Counted from the stretch's first letter, positions 16,309 to 25,887 are shown. The stretch is 42,627 nucleotides of DNA from Rikenella microfusus (GCA_020722565.1 DYKO01000023.1:1-42627); one strand, 5' to 3'. The notes: generated from the letters alone by a model not told the origin. Translations and numbers: made by a program.

Positions 16309-18516
16309 ATGGCTTATAAAAAGCTTAAACCTAAGGGTTGCGTATCGATTCTGATTTTTGTTTTGTTTTTTATTATAAACGTAAATGGGCAGAAGCCAGA
16401 CACCATTAGCCTGCGCGATTTGTTGGCTATGCCCATGGAAAAACTTGTTGAACTCCCCGTTACCACATCAGCTAAGTATGAGCAAAGGGCATGGGAGGCA
16501 TCAGCAAAGGTTATTGTAATAACTAAAACGATGATTGAGAGTAGGGGATATTTTGATCTTACCGATATTATTCGTGAATTACCCTATTTTCAGCTACAAT
16601 CTGAGTATGGACACTGGATGAAGGGGGGAATAGTAAATTTGAGAGGGCACAGGAGCGGTGATTCTGGTAACAACAAGTTTTTGATACTGATTGATGGGGT
16701 TAGGATAAGCGACGATGCCGCCGAGGGGATATTCCTTGGGCTTAATAGTTTCCCGTTATTTGGTGTTAAGCAGGTTGAGGTGGTGTATGGCCCGAATTCC
16801 ACACTTTATGGTTCAAATGCCTATACTGGAATGATTAACGTAATTACCGAAGATACCCAATTGGCCTACGGTGGATATACTTATGGCAGTTTCAATACGC
16901 ATAGAATATACGGTGGAATTATACAGCCATTAAATACAAAGGGGCATGTTTCCATACAGTATTCTTCATATTCCAGCGAGGAGCAGGATCCAAGAGATAA
17001 ATCGGTTACCTATAAAAACCGGCACATTTATCCTACGCATCCCTATACTGAGAGATTTTACCATGGAACGCGCAATAACTTTATAAACATCTCTGCTGCT
17101 TTGCGTGGCTTTAGCATTAAGTATTTAATGTCGAATATTGAAGCCAGTGAAACCTATGGCTGCAACCCCGATTTATATGTATCGGAGTATTCGACTGTTA
17201 CTGCCCCCAAATATCAGATAATTTTATCGCAATACACAGCTAAAGTTACTCCTAAAGTTAGCCTTATCCTTTCAGGCAATTATAAACAGCAAGAACTTGA
17301 TCCCCGAACGGCAAATCTTTATACCGCCGATTTAGGGCGAACGGGTTCCATTAATTTTAATGATTCAACGGTTTTAATCGACTCGCTGTATGCCTATGGT
17401 GGAAGAAAGTATTACTTCTTTAGGACCATATCGTATAGCGCAGCATCAAATTTAATTTACCAACCAAATTCTCGCTTAAAACTGATTGGTGGCGTTGAGG
17501 CTTTTAATATAAATGGCATTCCAATCATTAGTGAGGGGAAAGGGGGAAAGCCCATAACAACGCTATCCCAACGAAAAAAATGGGAACATTATTTCAATAT
17601 TTATGGCTTATATGGCGAGTCGGGATGGCGATTATCCGATAATATGGTTGTTTCGTTGGGAGGAAGATTTGATATTTCGACCATTTACGGCAATATGCTT
17701 GTTCCTCGTCTATCTGTTATTAAAAGGCATAACGAATTCGTGTATAAGTTTATTTACTCGCAGGGCTATCTTTCGCCCAGTGTAACACAAAGGTATTTCG
17801 AAAGTATTACTACTTTTTCATGGATAAGACCAAATCCTAATCTAAAACCTGAGCGGAACAGTTCTTTTGAAATTGATGGCACCTGGAGGGTTGATCAGAT
17901 TCAGCTATCGGCAAATGCTTTTTATAATAATATAATCAATGGCATTGTTGAGTCGTTTCAAACTGGCGATTCGGTTGATGTTCCCATTGGTTCTGAGGTG
18001 TATCATGTGCCATTGATTCAAAGCCTTAACATAAGCAAAGGTTATCGGGTAGGATTTAGTTTCGATGCCAATTGTTTGATTTCACCGAATTTAAGTTTTG
18101 TTGCAGCTTATTCATATCTATCTGGCGCCGATTATGTTAAGGATCAAACTATCCGGTTAAGCAACAACCTGGTTTCAAAACATTCACTTCAAGGGAGTTT
18201 TACCTACTTCTGGGAAAAAATTTCTATAACTTCTGCATTTATATGGCAGAGTAAACGTCGAATCCTATCGCCTCATATTAATACACTATATTCATCGTTT
18301 GTTGATGCAGATGGATATATCAACTTTAACCCTTCATTTATTGTTAACATGAATATTCGGTTCAATGATATTAGAAATGGCGTATCAGCCTTTTTGCACA
18401 TAAAAAATCTTTTTAATCACGAGTACTATGGTCAAACCATAAATGCAAACTGGGGTAGCCCTAAAATACTTCAGGATTTAAGACGCATTGATGTGGGGCT
18501 TGAAATCATATTTTAA
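16309..18516 (+). CDS. TonB-dependent outer-membrane receptor
   Basis: 735 residues. After a signal peptide (hydrophobic 13-25, ending VNGQ) comes a short linker, SLRDLLAMPMEKLVELPVTTSAKYEQ. The plug domain (about 60-180) contains VIVITKTMIESRGYFDLTDIIRELPYFQL, LILIDGVRI and VEVVYGPNSTLYGSNAYTGMINVIT. The 22-strand barrel occupies the rest, with ERNSSFEIDGTWR and a C-terminal VGLEIIF ending in Phe. There is no N-terminal carboxypeptidase-like domain and no SusD partner, so this is a classical receptor rather than SusC. The substrate (siderophore, cobalamin or other metal chelate) cannot be told. It is divergent from the M14 peptidase with an 82-bp spacer. Confidence 0.93.
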   Translation: MAYKKLKPKGCVSILIFVLFFIINVNGQKPDTISLRDLLAMPMEKLVELPVTTSAKYEQRAWEASAKVIVITKTMIESRGYFDLTDIIRELPYFQLQSEYGHWMKGGIVNLRGHRSGDSGNNKFLILIDGVRISDDAAEGIFLGLNSFPLFGVKQVEVVYGPNSTLYGSNAYTGMINVITEDTQLAYGGYTYGSFNTHRIYGGIIQPLNTKGHVSIQYSSYSSEEQDPRDKSVTYKNRHIYPTHPYTERFYHGTRNNFINISAALRGFSIKYLMSNIEASETYGCNPDLYVSEYSTVTAPKYQIILSQYTAKVTPKVSLILSGNYKQQELDPRTANLYTADLGRTGSINFNDSTVLIDSLYAYGGRKYYFFRTISYSAASNLIYQPNSRLKLIGGVEAFNINGIPIISEGKGGKPITTLSQRKKWEHYFNIYGLYGESGWRLSDNMVVSLGGRFDISTIYGNMLVPRLSVIKRHNEFVYKFIYSQGYLSPSVTQRYFESITTFSWIRPNPNLKPERNSSFEIDGTWRVDQIQLSANAFYNNIINGIVESFQTGDSVDVPIGSEVYHVPLIQSLNISKGYRVGFSFDANCLISPNLSFVAAYSYLSGADYVKDQTIRLSNNLVSKHSLQGSFTYFWEKISITSAFIWQSKRRILSPHINTLYSSFVDADGYINFNPSFIVNMNIRFNDIRNGVSAFLHIKNLFNHEYYGQTINANWGSPKILQDLRRIDVGLEIIF

Positions 18517-18534
18517 TCGAATACCTTTTCTTGT

Positions 18535-18891
18535 TTAACTTATAATATTAATGCTAAGGGGATAGCTAAAACGCGCGCCGTTTGAAGTTTTTACAGCAGC
18601 AACTATCGACATTACTATTCCGAATATTCCAATTAGAGCCAAAAGCACAAACCCAATCAGAATCACAATCAGTAGGGCTGCAATTATGGCGTAAATGGTT
18701 AGTGATATCTGAAAGTTGAGCGCTGCCTTTCCCTGTCGGTCAACTTCGGGGTATTCATCTTTCTTAATTAACCAGAACACCAATGGCCCAATAATGTGCC
18801 CAAACGGTATTACCAAACCCGATAGGGCACTGATATGGCAAAGAATACTAAAGGTGCGTTCGTCGCTGCTGGAAAAGTTAATGGTTTCCAT
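18535..18891 (-). CDS. DUF4870 (Tic20-like) small membrane protein
   Basis: 118 residues. The signature is RTFSILCHISALSGLVIPFGHIIGPLVFWLIKKDEYPEVDRQGKAALNFQIS, the usual DUF4870 start with the conserved D-x-Q-GK-ALNFQ motif, followed by two hydrophobic helices (about 68-85 and 82-102). Four membrane segments are expected. Function is unknown. It is convergent with the TonB receptor (18-bp gap) and 121 bp downstream of ettA on the same strand. Confidence 0.9.
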   Translation of the reverse strand: METINFSSSDERTFSILCHISALSGLVIPFGHIIGPLVFWLIKKDEYPEVDRQGKAALNFQISLTIYAIIAALLIVILIGFVLLALIGIFGIVMSIVAAVKTSNGARFSYPLSINIIS

Positions 18892-19012
18892 AGTGTAAAT
18901 TTTTTATTTTGAGTTTAAAATATTTTTGCTAAGAAAAATTGATTTTAGATGAAGAAAGGTCTGCCTTCAAGAATTCCCCTTTTCATGGGTAAGAGACATC
19001 CCTTTTTTATGT

Positions 19013-20686
19013 TTACTCCATTAATTTTCGATATTTTATGCGGTGTGGAGCATCGTCGCCTAATCGTTTTTTACGATTTTCCTCATACTCAGAGTAGGAA
19101 CCCTCAAAGAAGTAAACCTGAGAGTTGCCCTCAAAGGCCATAATATGTGTGGCAATACGATCGAGGAACCAGCGGTCATGCGATATCACAACAGCGCATC
19201 CGGCAAAATCCTCCAAAGCTTCTTCCAACGCCCGCAGGGTGTTAACATCAATGTCGTTGGTGGGCTCGTCGAGCAGTATTACGTTTCCTTCTTCTTTAAG
19301 AGCTAAAGCCAAGTGCAGCCTATTACGTTCGCCCCCCGAGAGCTTCCCGCATTTCTTTTCCTGATCAGCACCGCTAAAGTTGAATCGGGCCACATAGGCA
19401 CGTGCGTTTATCTGTCGACCACCCATCATAATTAGGTCGGAACCGCCCGAAATAACCTCAAAAACTGTCTTATCTGGGTCTATTGCCTTGTGCTGCTGGT
19501 CAATGTAGGCCAGTTTAACGGTTTCGCCAATCTTAAAGTCGCCGCTATCTGGTTTTTCGAGTCCCATAATTAAACGGAACAATGTTGTTTTTCCTGCGCC
19601 ATTAGGGCCAATAACACCAACTATTCCGTTTTGGGGTAGCTTAAAGGTGAGATTTTCGAATAGCAACTTGTCGCCATATGCTTTTGAAACATTGTTGGCC
19701 TCTATCACCAAGTCGCCTAGACGTGGACCATTGGGAATGAAAATTTCCAACTTTTCCTCCTTCTGCTTTACGTCCTCGTTGAGCAGCTTATCGTAGGCCG
19801 ATAGACGGGCCTTGGATTTGGCCTGACGAGCCTTAGGTGTCATTCGAACCCACTCCAGTTCACGCACCAATGTTTTACGACGCTTGCTCTCCTGCTTCTC
19901 TTCCTGTGCCAATCGTTGGGCTTTTTGCTCCAGCCACGATGAGTAGTTGCCCTTCCATGGAATACCCTCACCGCGATCGAGTTCGAGTATCCATCCGGCA
20001 ACGTTATCCAAAAAGTAGCGATCGTGAGTAATAGCTATAACTGTTCCCTTGTACTGCTGTAGGTGCATTTCGAGCCACTGAACCGATTCGGCATCGAGGT
20101 GGTTGGTGGGTTCATCAAGGAGCAGTACATCGGGCTGCTGCAGGAGTAAACGGCATAACGCTACCCTGCGACGCTCCCCACCGGAGAGCACGCTGATGGG
20201 AGTATCGCCATCGGGGCAGCGAAGCGCATCCATGGCGCGTTCCAATTTGGCGTCGAGGTTCCATGCATCGAGGTGGTCCAGCTTTTCGGTGAGGTTGCCT
20301 TGACGCTCGATGAGTTTATTCATTTCATCGTCGCTCAGGGGCTCAGCAAAACGGGCATTCACCTCCTCGTACTCCCTAAGCAGGGCAACCACATCTTTAA
20401 CCCCCTCTTCAACTACCTGACGAACGGTTTTGGTATCGTTGAGATGAGGCTCCTGCTCAAGGTAGCCAACTGTATATCCTGGAGAAAAAACTACCTCGCC
20501 TTCATTCGATTTTTCTACACCAGCAATAATTTTCATTAATGTGGATTTACCCGAACCGTTCAAGCCTATGATGCCAATTTTTGCACCGTAGAAGAACGAT
20601 AGGTAAATATTGTTTAGCACTCGCTTGTGAGGGGGAAAGGTTTTGCTAACCCCCACCATGGAAAAAATAATTTTTTCGTCGGACAT
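19013..20686 (-). CDS. ettA: Energy-dependent translational throttle protein EttA (ABC-F)
   Basis: 557 residues from the ATG at 20686; a longer in-frame start at 20713 is unlikely because a promoter element overlaps it. It is a soluble ABC-F ATPase that binds the ribosomal E site and gates entry into elongation by ATP/ADP ratio. Two nucleotide-binding domains are visible: Walker A GLNGSGKST and GPNGAGKTT, signatures LSGGERRRVALC and LSGGERNRLHLA, Walker B LLLDEPTNHLD and ILLDEPTNDID. Between them lie the arm and the P-site tRNA interaction motif (ELEWVRMTPKARQAKSKARLSAYDKLL), which separates EttA from Uup and other ABC-F proteins. Confidence 0.96.
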   Translation of the reverse strand: MSDEKIIFSMVGVSKTFPPHKRVLNNIYLSFFYGAKIGIIGLNGSGKSTLMKIIAGVEKSNEGEVVFSPGYTVGYLEQEPHLNDTKTVRQVVEEGVKDVVALLREYEEVNARFAEPLSDDEMNKLIERQGNLTEKLDHLDAWNLDAKLERAMDALRCPDGDTPISVLSGGERRRVALCRLLLQQPDVLLLDEPTNHLDAESVQWLEMHLQQYKGTVIAITHDRYFLDNVAGWILELDRGEGIPWKGNYSSWLEQKAQRLAQEEKQESKRRKTLVRELEWVRMTPKARQAKSKARLSAYDKLLNEDVKQKEEKLEIFIPNGPRLGDLVIEANNVSKAYGDKLLFENLTFKLPQNGIVGVIGPNGAGKTTLFRLIMGLEKPDSGDFKIGETVKLAYIDQQHKAIDPDKTVFEVISGGSDLIMMGGRQINARAYVARFNFSGADQEKKCGKLSGGERNRLHLALALKEEGNVILLDEPTNDIDVNTLRALEEALEDFAGCAVVISHDRWFLDRIATHIMAFEGNSQVYFFEGSYSEYEENRKKRLGDDAPHRIKYRKLME

Positions 20687-20710
20687 TTTTTGTATTCTTC
20701 TATTCAGTTG

Positions 20711-20718
20711 CAAAATTA
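20711..20718 (-). promoter_or_regulatory. Candidate -7 element for ettA
   Basis: The minus strand reads TAATTTTG, matching TAnnTTTG, 25 bp upstream of the chosen ettA ATG. It abuts the hairpin of the upstream gene's terminator, so the -33 region would lie in that hairpin; no TTTG is seen there. Confidence 0.4.
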
Positions 20719-20758
20719 ACCGCCGGCAGGTATTTCCCTGACGGCGGTTAAAAAAAAT
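20716..20758 (-). terminator. Intrinsic terminator after the 281-residue secreted protein
   Basis: A long stem pairs 20716-20730 with 20737-20751 (15 positions, one mismatch, GC-rich core CCGCCG/CGGCGG). On the minus strand T follows (TTAATTTTG) and A precedes, so it could stop both directions. It lies between this gene's stop at 20768 and ettA. Confidence 0.75.
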
Positions 20759-20767
20759 TATGATTTT

Positions 20768-21613
20768 CTACTTGTTAATTTTTACGAAGTCTTTGGCTAA
20801 GAACCCGTCGCCAGCCGATTTGGATATGGTATGCATATCATAATAGTACATCATTCCATTGTCTGCACCAATTATCATTTTCCAAACCCTCCACTGCAGG
20901 CGGGAGCCTTCAGGGCCTACCTTATGCATAAATAGTACATTTGGATTCTTCTCTGTAATGGCTTTTTGAATATCCTCCGGTTTTACCACCTTGATGTTGT
21001 GTTTGTAATTTTTACGGATATCGGCAAGTGCACGGGTGTTTTTTTCAAGATCGTTTTCTATTACCCAAAGTTCTTTGGTTTTGATTTGTTCCCTATTTTT
21101 GTTGTAAAACTTAAAGGCGTTCGCCTTTATTAATTTTGGATCCTTATTGATGGTCTGAATATAGGATTGCATAAATCTGATTAGTCCCTCCACCTTATAG
21201 GTGTACGATTCCTCTGGCAGATCCTTATAACTGAGAGGAACGGAGCAAATATCGGGCATATCGGTGATCTTTTTAACGGCGGCTCCCATTGAAACGCTCA
21301 AGAAATTGTATATTGGAGAGGTTTTATCCTTATCAAAACGCATTTGAACAATAACCAAAAACGACTTGTCGATATCCTTGCGCATCTCTTCAAATTCTTT
21401 TACTGTAATGAACTTGTATGGTGTGATTTTCCATGAGCGTTCAACTGCTTCGCGAATCTCAAAGTTATACTGCGAAGTAGGGTTTTCTTCCATTACCACA
21501 TAAGTTGTGGAGGCCAAAAAAGTTTTAACATCTTCCGGCCTAACAAGGTTTCGCTGAGCATTTCCTATGATGCTGAGTGCAATTAAAGCAATGATTAATG
21601 TTAATTTTTTCAT
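20768..21613 (-). CDS. Secreted Bacteroidota protein of unknown function
   Basis: 281 residues, not recognised. The signal peptide is clear (MKKLTLIIALIALSIIGNAQ, cut after NAQ or at NA-Q). The mature part has alternating helices and strands, no Cys pair, no sorting domain and no barrel pattern. Conserved-looking stretches include FLASTTYVVMEENPTSQYNF and RLQWRVWKMIIGADNGMMYYYDMHTIS. I would expect a periplasmic soluble protein. It stands alone, with its own terminator, divergent from the OlsF-like gene. Confidence 0.6.
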   Translation of the reverse strand: MKKLTLIIALIALSIIGNAQRNLVRPEDVKTFLASTTYVVMEENPTSQYNFEIREAVERSWKITPYKFITVKEFEEMRKDIDKSFLVIVQMRFDKDKTSPIYNFLSVSMGAAVKKITDMPDICSVPLSYKDLPEESYTYKVEGLIRFMQSYIQTINKDPKLIKANAFKFYNKNREQIKTKELWVIENDLEKNTRALADIRKNYKHNIKVVKPEDIQKAITEKNPNVLFMHKVGPEGSRLQWRVWKMIIGADNGMMYYYDMHTISKSAGDGFLAKDFVKINK

Positions 21614-21747
21614 GGCTAGTCATTTAGTTAGTAATTACCTGTATTTATTATTTATTACAAATTTAAAACACTTTTTGAAACTAGAAATTTTGGTGCACAT
21701 CCGATAGGTAAATTTTGTGTCGAAATATGTTTTGCAGCATTTTTTTA

Positions 21748-21755
21748 TACCTTTG
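21748..21755 (+). promoter_or_regulatory. Candidate -7 element for the OlsF-like gene
   Basis: TACCTTTG matches TAnnTTTG exactly, 45 bp before the ATG at 21801. The nearest upstream TTTG (21731-21734) is only 13 nt away, shorter than usual, so the -33 half is doubtful. Confidence 0.4.
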
Positions 21756-21800
21756 CTGTTGGTGGAAAATGATGCATTAACCTTTTAAAAAACAACCCAA

Positions 21801-23636
21801 ATGACGCAAAAGAATAAAATTGTAAATGTTGACGAGGTTAAAAAGGCAGTTAATCTGGGTCCTGTTATCGGCGATGGTTTTGCCCGCCTGCTCATGTACA
21901 TTCTGCGTTTTAACGAGTTAAACAAGAAGTATGCCAGCGTGGCAAACCTTCAGGGGATTGAGTTTCTACAGGCTGCTTTTGATTTGCTTGAAGTAAAATA
22001 CGAGGTTAATCCCGATGAACTGAAACGAATCCCAAAAACAGGCCCATTTATATCTGTGTCAAACCATCCTTTTGGCGGCATTGATGGAATGCTTCTTCTT
22101 AAAATCATGCTGGAGCAGCCACGCAATGATATCAAGTTGCTTTCTAATTTTTTAATTAAGCGTATTCCCCAGCTCGACAATTATATTTTTGCTGTTGACC
22201 CGTTCGATAACGGAGGCTACCTGAAAAGTGCCAATGTTAGCGGTTTGAAAGCTGCGTATAACCATTTATCAAATGGCGGAGCCCTGGGCTTATTCCCGGC
22301 AGGTGAGGTTTCAACCTATTACGATAATGTTGATGAAACTGGCGTTACCGATAGGCACTGGCAAAAATCCATGATCAAATTCATTAAGAACGCGCGGGTT
22401 CCGGTAGTACCCATTTATTTTCAGGGGGAGAATAGTCGGCTTTTCCATATTTTAGGATTGATACATCCCTTACTGAGAACAGCTAAGCTACCCTCAGAGC
22501 TGCTTAACAAGAAAAATCAGACCATTCGGATACGAATAGGTTACCCCATACCGGTTGAGGAGCAGGATAAATACTGCGATATCGAGAAGTTTGGTAGGTT
22601 CCTCAGGGTTAAAACCTATTCGCTTGGCTCTACCATTGATGTGGATAAGTTTTTTAAGTATAAACTCAAGTCGGAGCCCGAACCTGAACCCATCATTCCG
22701 CCCGTTCCTCAGGATATTATTGAGGATGAGGCCTCAAAATTAATTGATAAGTATCTGCTTTTTAGAAGCAAAAACTATGCGGTAGTCTGCTCACCCTCAG
22801 TGGAAATGCCCAATCTGATGACTGAGATCGGCCGCCTACGCGAGATTACCTTCCGCGAGGTGGGAGAGGGGACCAACCGTAAAATTGATGTCGATGAGTT
22901 TGATCTTTACTACTGGCAGCTCTTTATCTGGGATGAGGACGAGAAACGTATAGTTGGGGCCTACCGTGCCGGTAAAGGTAAGGATATTGTTGAAAAATAT
23001 GGGATAGAGGGTTTTTACATTCAGACCCTTTTCAAAATCGATAAGGAATTTACCTCTATTCTTGAGCAAAGCATTGAATTGGGCCGCTCATTTATTGTAA
23101 GCGATTACCAACGCAAGCCCCTTCCGTTGTTCCTTTTATGGAAGGGTATCCTTTATTTCCTAATCAAGAATCCCGAGTACCGCTACCTTATTGGCCCTGT
23201 TAGTATATCCAATCGCTTTTCCGATTTCTCCAAGGGTGTAATCATCAGCTTCATGAAGTCGAACTATTACGATCACGATTTGGCTCGATTTATAAAACCC
23301 CGCAATAGGTTTAAGGTTCCCATTAAGGATGAGGAGGTTAGCCTCATATTCGATAATAGCGATGACCTGGGTAAACTTGATAGGTTCATTCAGGAGGTTG
23401 AACCTTACGACTACCGTATGCCGGTACTGCTGAAAAAGTATGTAAAGTTGAATGGTAAAATTATCTGCTTTAATGTTGATCCTAAGTTCAACAATTCTCT
23501 CGACGGATTGCTCATTCTTGATTTGTTCCAGGTTCCGGTTGAAACCATCACTTCGCTCTCCAAAGAGATTAACGATAAATCCATTTTAGAGCGGTTCAAT
23601 ATTACTGATTATACATTTGAGGATCAGGTTGATTAA
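21801..23636 (+). CDS. OlsF-like bifunctional acyltransferase (PlsC-type plus OlsB-type GNAT)
   Basis: 611 residues with two domains. The N-terminal half (about 60-290) is a lysophospholipid-acyltransferase domain with SNHPFGGIDG (His89, Asp95) and GLFPAGEVS. The C-terminal half (about 305-600) is a hemolysin/OlsB-like N-acyltransferase with GRLREITFREVGEGTN, YYWQLFIWDEDEKRIVGAYRAG, ELGRSFIVSDYQRKPLPLFLLWKGI and GPVSISNRFS. This pairing matches OlsF of Flavobacterium and Serratia, which makes ornithine lipid; in Bacteroides the separate GlsB/GlsA pair makes glycine lipids. The amino acid used here cannot be told from sequence. A strong terminator follows, so it is a single-gene unit. Confidence 0.88.
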   Translation: MTQKNKIVNVDEVKKAVNLGPVIGDGFARLLMYILRFNELNKKYASVANLQGIEFLQAAFDLLEVKYEVNPDELKRIPKTGPFISVSNHPFGGIDGMLLLKIMLEQPRNDIKLLSNFLIKRIPQLDNYIFAVDPFDNGGYLKSANVSGLKAAYNHLSNGGALGLFPAGEVSTYYDNVDETGVTDRHWQKSMIKFIKNARVPVVPIYFQGENSRLFHILGLIHPLLRTAKLPSELLNKKNQTIRIRIGYPIPVEEQDKYCDIEKFGRFLRVKTYSLGSTIDVDKFFKYKLKSEPEPEPIIPPVPQDIIEDEASKLIDKYLLFRSKNYAVVCSPSVEMPNLMTEIGRLREITFREVGEGTNRKIDVDEFDLYYWQLFIWDEDEKRIVGAYRAGKGKDIVEKYGIEGFYIQTLFKIDKEFTSILEQSIELGRSFIVSDYQRKPLPLFLLWKGILYFLIKNPEYRYLIGPVSISNRFSDFSKGVIISFMKSNYYDHDLARFIKPRNRFKVPIKDEEVSLIFDNSDDLGKLDRFIQEVEPYDYRMPVLLKKYVKLNGKIICFNVDPKFNNSLDGLLILDLFQVPVETITSLSKEINDKSILERFNITDYTFEDQVD

Positions 23637-23644
23637 AAATAATC

Positions 23645-23671
23645 AAGGCAGCTTGAGAGCTGCCTTTTTTT
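23645..23671 (+). terminator. Intrinsic terminator after the OlsF-like gene
   Basis: A 9-bp perfect stem, AAGGCAGCT (23645-23653) with AGCTGCCTT (23658-23666), TGAG loop, then a run of T. It starts 8 bp past the stop codon. Confidence 0.92.
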
Positions 23672-23723
23672 ATCGACGGGTTAAACCATTTAACAATTAA
23701 CGGTGTCTATCTTAAAAAAAAGT

Positions 23724-24944
23724 ATGAAGCAATATTTATTTTTGCTATTTGCATTGGTATTATTGGGTTGCGGCAATCAAATGCTGACTGATAAAAAGGA
23801 TCTTGAAAAAAGAGCTAAGGCGTTACATGCCAGAATGATAACCATCGATACACATGTCGATACCCCATTGAATTTTTTTAGAACTGAGTTTGACTTCTCC
23901 GGAAGAAACAATTCGGCCATAGGCAGCAAGGTCGATTTGGCTAAAATGGAGCAGGGTGGACTCGATGCTGCGTTTTTTGCAGTTTTTATTGGTCAAGGGG
24001 AGTGTACCCCTCAAATGTACGCCGAAGTTAATGCCAAGGCATTAGAGATTTTTAGAACTATTCACGAAAAGGTTAATGCTTACCCCGATCGGGTAGCCCT
24101 TGCAACCCGACCCGATGATGCCCAACAGCTCAAAAAAGAGGGCAAACGGGCAATATACATTGGAGTGGAGAATGGCTACCCCATTGGCGAGGATCTTGGA
24201 CAGCTGAAAGTTTTTTACGATCTTGGAGCACGCTATGTAACCCTTTGTCATACCCGCAACAATCAAATTTGCGATTCATCAACCGATCCCGAAGGGCCCA
24301 AACATAATGGTTTAAACAACTTTGGCCGAAAAGTTGTAGCCGAAATGAACCGGTTGGGCATGATGGTTGACGTTTCGCATATATCGGACAAAGCCTTTTA
24401 CGATGTTCTTGATGTTTCAAAAGCACCTGTATTTGCATCGCACAGTTGTGCACGAGCCATTTGCGATAACCCTCGAAACCTTTCCGATGATATGCTTAAG
24501 GCAATAGCCAAAAAGGGGGGAGTTGTTCAGATGTGCATATTAAGCGAATACGTAAAAAGGGGAGAACCTAATCCCTCCCGCAATAGCGCTTACCGTGCGC
24601 TGCGTAAGAAATGGAACAATTTTAGGGGGCTTACACCTGAGCAGGAGAAACAGGCTACAGCTGAATGGTATGAATTGGAGGAAAAGTATCCGGCCAGGTT
24701 GGCCACCGTTGCTGATGCGGTTGACCATATCGACCATATGGTAAAGGTGATGGGTATTGACCATGTAGGCATCGGAACAGATTTCGATGGCGGAGGAGGC
24801 TTAGATGACTGCCGCGATGCTTCTCAGTTATACCGCATAACCATGGAGCTGCTTCGTCGAGGATACACCGAGAACGATATCCGCAAAATATGGGGAGAAA
24901 ATTTTTTGCGGGTTTTCCGACAGGTGGATAATCTTAGAGAATAG
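23724..24944 (+). CDS. Membrane dipeptidase (M19) lipoprotein
   Basis: 406 residues from the ATG at 23724, giving the lipoprotein signal MKQYLFLLFALVLLGC (a GTG at 23703 is the longer alternative). M19 renal-dipeptidase family, a TIM-barrel zinc hydrolase that splits dipeptides, here in the periplasm. Zinc and active-site motifs are visible: TIDTHVDTP (His and Asp), GVENGYPIG (bridging Glu), MVDVSHISD (His), FASHSCARAICDNPRNLSD (His) and HVGIGTDFDGGGG (Asp). Length is normal for the family. It follows the OlsF-like gene after a terminator, and the 298-bp gap before engB contains an inverted repeat. Confidence 0.93.
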   Translation: MKQYLFLLFALVLLGCGNQMLTDKKDLEKRAKALHARMITIDTHVDTPLNFFRTEFDFSGRNNSAIGSKVDLAKMEQGGLDAAFFAVFIGQGECTPQMYAEVNAKALEIFRTIHEKVNAYPDRVALATRPDDAQQLKKEGKRAIYIGVENGYPIGEDLGQLKVFYDLGARYVTLCHTRNNQICDSSTDPEGPKHNGLNNFGRKVVAEMNRLGMMVDVSHISDKAFYDVLDVSKAPVFASHSCARAICDNPRNLSDDMLKAIAKKGGVVQMCILSEYVKRGEPNPSRNSAYRALRKKWNNFRGLTPEQEKQATAEWYELEEKYPARLATVADAVDHIDHMVKVMGIDHVGIGTDFDGGGGLDDCRDASQLYRITMELLRRGYTENDIRKIWGENFLRVFRQVDNLRE

Positions 24945-24973
24945 TAAAGTATTTTTTGATCCTTTTAATGTTA

Positions 24974-25028
24974 ACAAGGATGATATAGTTCCAAAATTTC
25001 CACTTCTTGCTTGAATCTTCATCCTTGT
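24974..25028. repeat. 10-bp perfect inverted repeat in the dipeptidase-engB gap
   Basis: ACAAGGATGA (24974-24983) and its exact reverse complement at 25019-25028, separated by 35 nt. There is no T-run after the right arm, so it is not a standard terminator. It may help end the dipeptidase transcript. The rest of the gap shows only the engB promoter. Confidence 0.45.
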
Positions 25029-25167
25029 GTGCTATTTTAAGTTTATTTATAAGGGGTTTCAAACAATTATAAGTCTCTCAATGGCTGTTTGGAAATAAAA
25101 TAACCTTCTTCTCCAGTACTCCGTAAAAATACAACTGAAATTTAAAATCAGAATTTGTTTATCAAAA

Positions 25168-25199
25168 TTTGATTTTATTTTGATATGATTGTATATTTG
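25168..25199 (+). promoter_or_regulatory. engB promoter
   Basis: TTTG at 25168-25171, a 20-nt spacer and TATATTTG at 25192-25199: a full match to the Bacteroidota -33/-7 pattern. It lies 43 bp upstream of the engB ATG. Confidence 0.7.
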
Positions 25200-25242
25200 G
25201 GAATTGATCAGGGACTGTTATCTAACTTAAAAATTTTAAGCC

Positions 25243-25842
25243 ATGGTGATTCGATCTGCAAAATTTGTGGCCAGTTATCCTAATGTGCAAAAATGCCCCA
25301 AAACCGATTTGCCTGAGTTTGCTTTCATTGGCCGTTCCAATGTAGGTAAGTCGTCACTCATAAATATGCTTACCTGCACCAAAGCTTTGGCAAAGGTTTC
25401 GCAAACTCCCGGCAAAACACAGCTTATAAACTACTATCTTATTAATGGCGAATGGTATTTGGTGGATCTCCCGGGTTATGGTTACGCTAAGGTATCGAAG
25501 AGTGAGCGCGAAAATTTTTCCGATATCGTGCTTAATTATATCCTAAAGCGCGAAAATTTGCACCTACTGTTTGTGCTTATCGATTCACGAATTGAACCAC
25601 AAGATTTAGATATTCAGTTTATTAACTGGCTTGGTGTAAATCATGTACCCTTTGCCCTGGTGTTTACCAAAACCGATAAGGTGTCAAGCGCTGTGCTGAG
25701 TGAAAATGTTGAACGTTTCAAAAAGGTGTTACTGGAGTACTGGGATGAGCTTCCCCACATTTTTAACTCTTCATGCATAACCCGTACCGGTCGTGAGGAT
25801 ATTTTAAAATATATTGAGGGTGTTTTCAGCTGGTTTGAATAA
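25243..25842 (+). CDS. engB: Ribosome biogenesis GTPase EngB (YihA/YsxC)
   Basis: 199 residues, usual length. It is an Era-like GTPase needed for 50S assembly. G1 is GRSNVGKSS (30-38), G2 falls near TPGKTQ (55-60), G3 is DLPGYGYAKVSK (75 on), G4 is TKTD (142-145) and G5 the SSC near residue 178. The N-terminal ASYPNVQKCPKTDLPEFAFIG is characteristic of EngB. ATG start with a strong promoter match upstream; prs follows after about 70 bp. Confidence 0.96.
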   Translation: MVIRSAKFVASYPNVQKCPKTDLPEFAFIGRSNVGKSSLINMLTCTKALAKVSQTPGKTQLINYYLINGEWYLVDLPGYGYAKVSKSERENFSDIVLNYILKRENLHLLFVLIDSRIEPQDLDIQFINWLGVNHVPFALVFTKTDKVSSAVLSENVERFKKVLLEYWDELPHIFNSSCITRTGREDILKYIEGVFSWFE

Positions 25843-25879
25843 ATAGGTTGAAGAAGTAGAACTTTAATTGCAAATTTTG

Positions 25880-25887
25880 TAAATTTG
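25880..25887 (+). promoter_or_regulatory. Candidate -7 element for prs
   Basis: TAAATTTG matches TAnnTTTG. A transcript starting about 7 nt downstream would leave almost no leader for an ATG at 25897 but about 20 nt for the ATG at 25915, which helps decide the start. No well-spaced TTTG is seen upstream. Confidence 0.4.
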
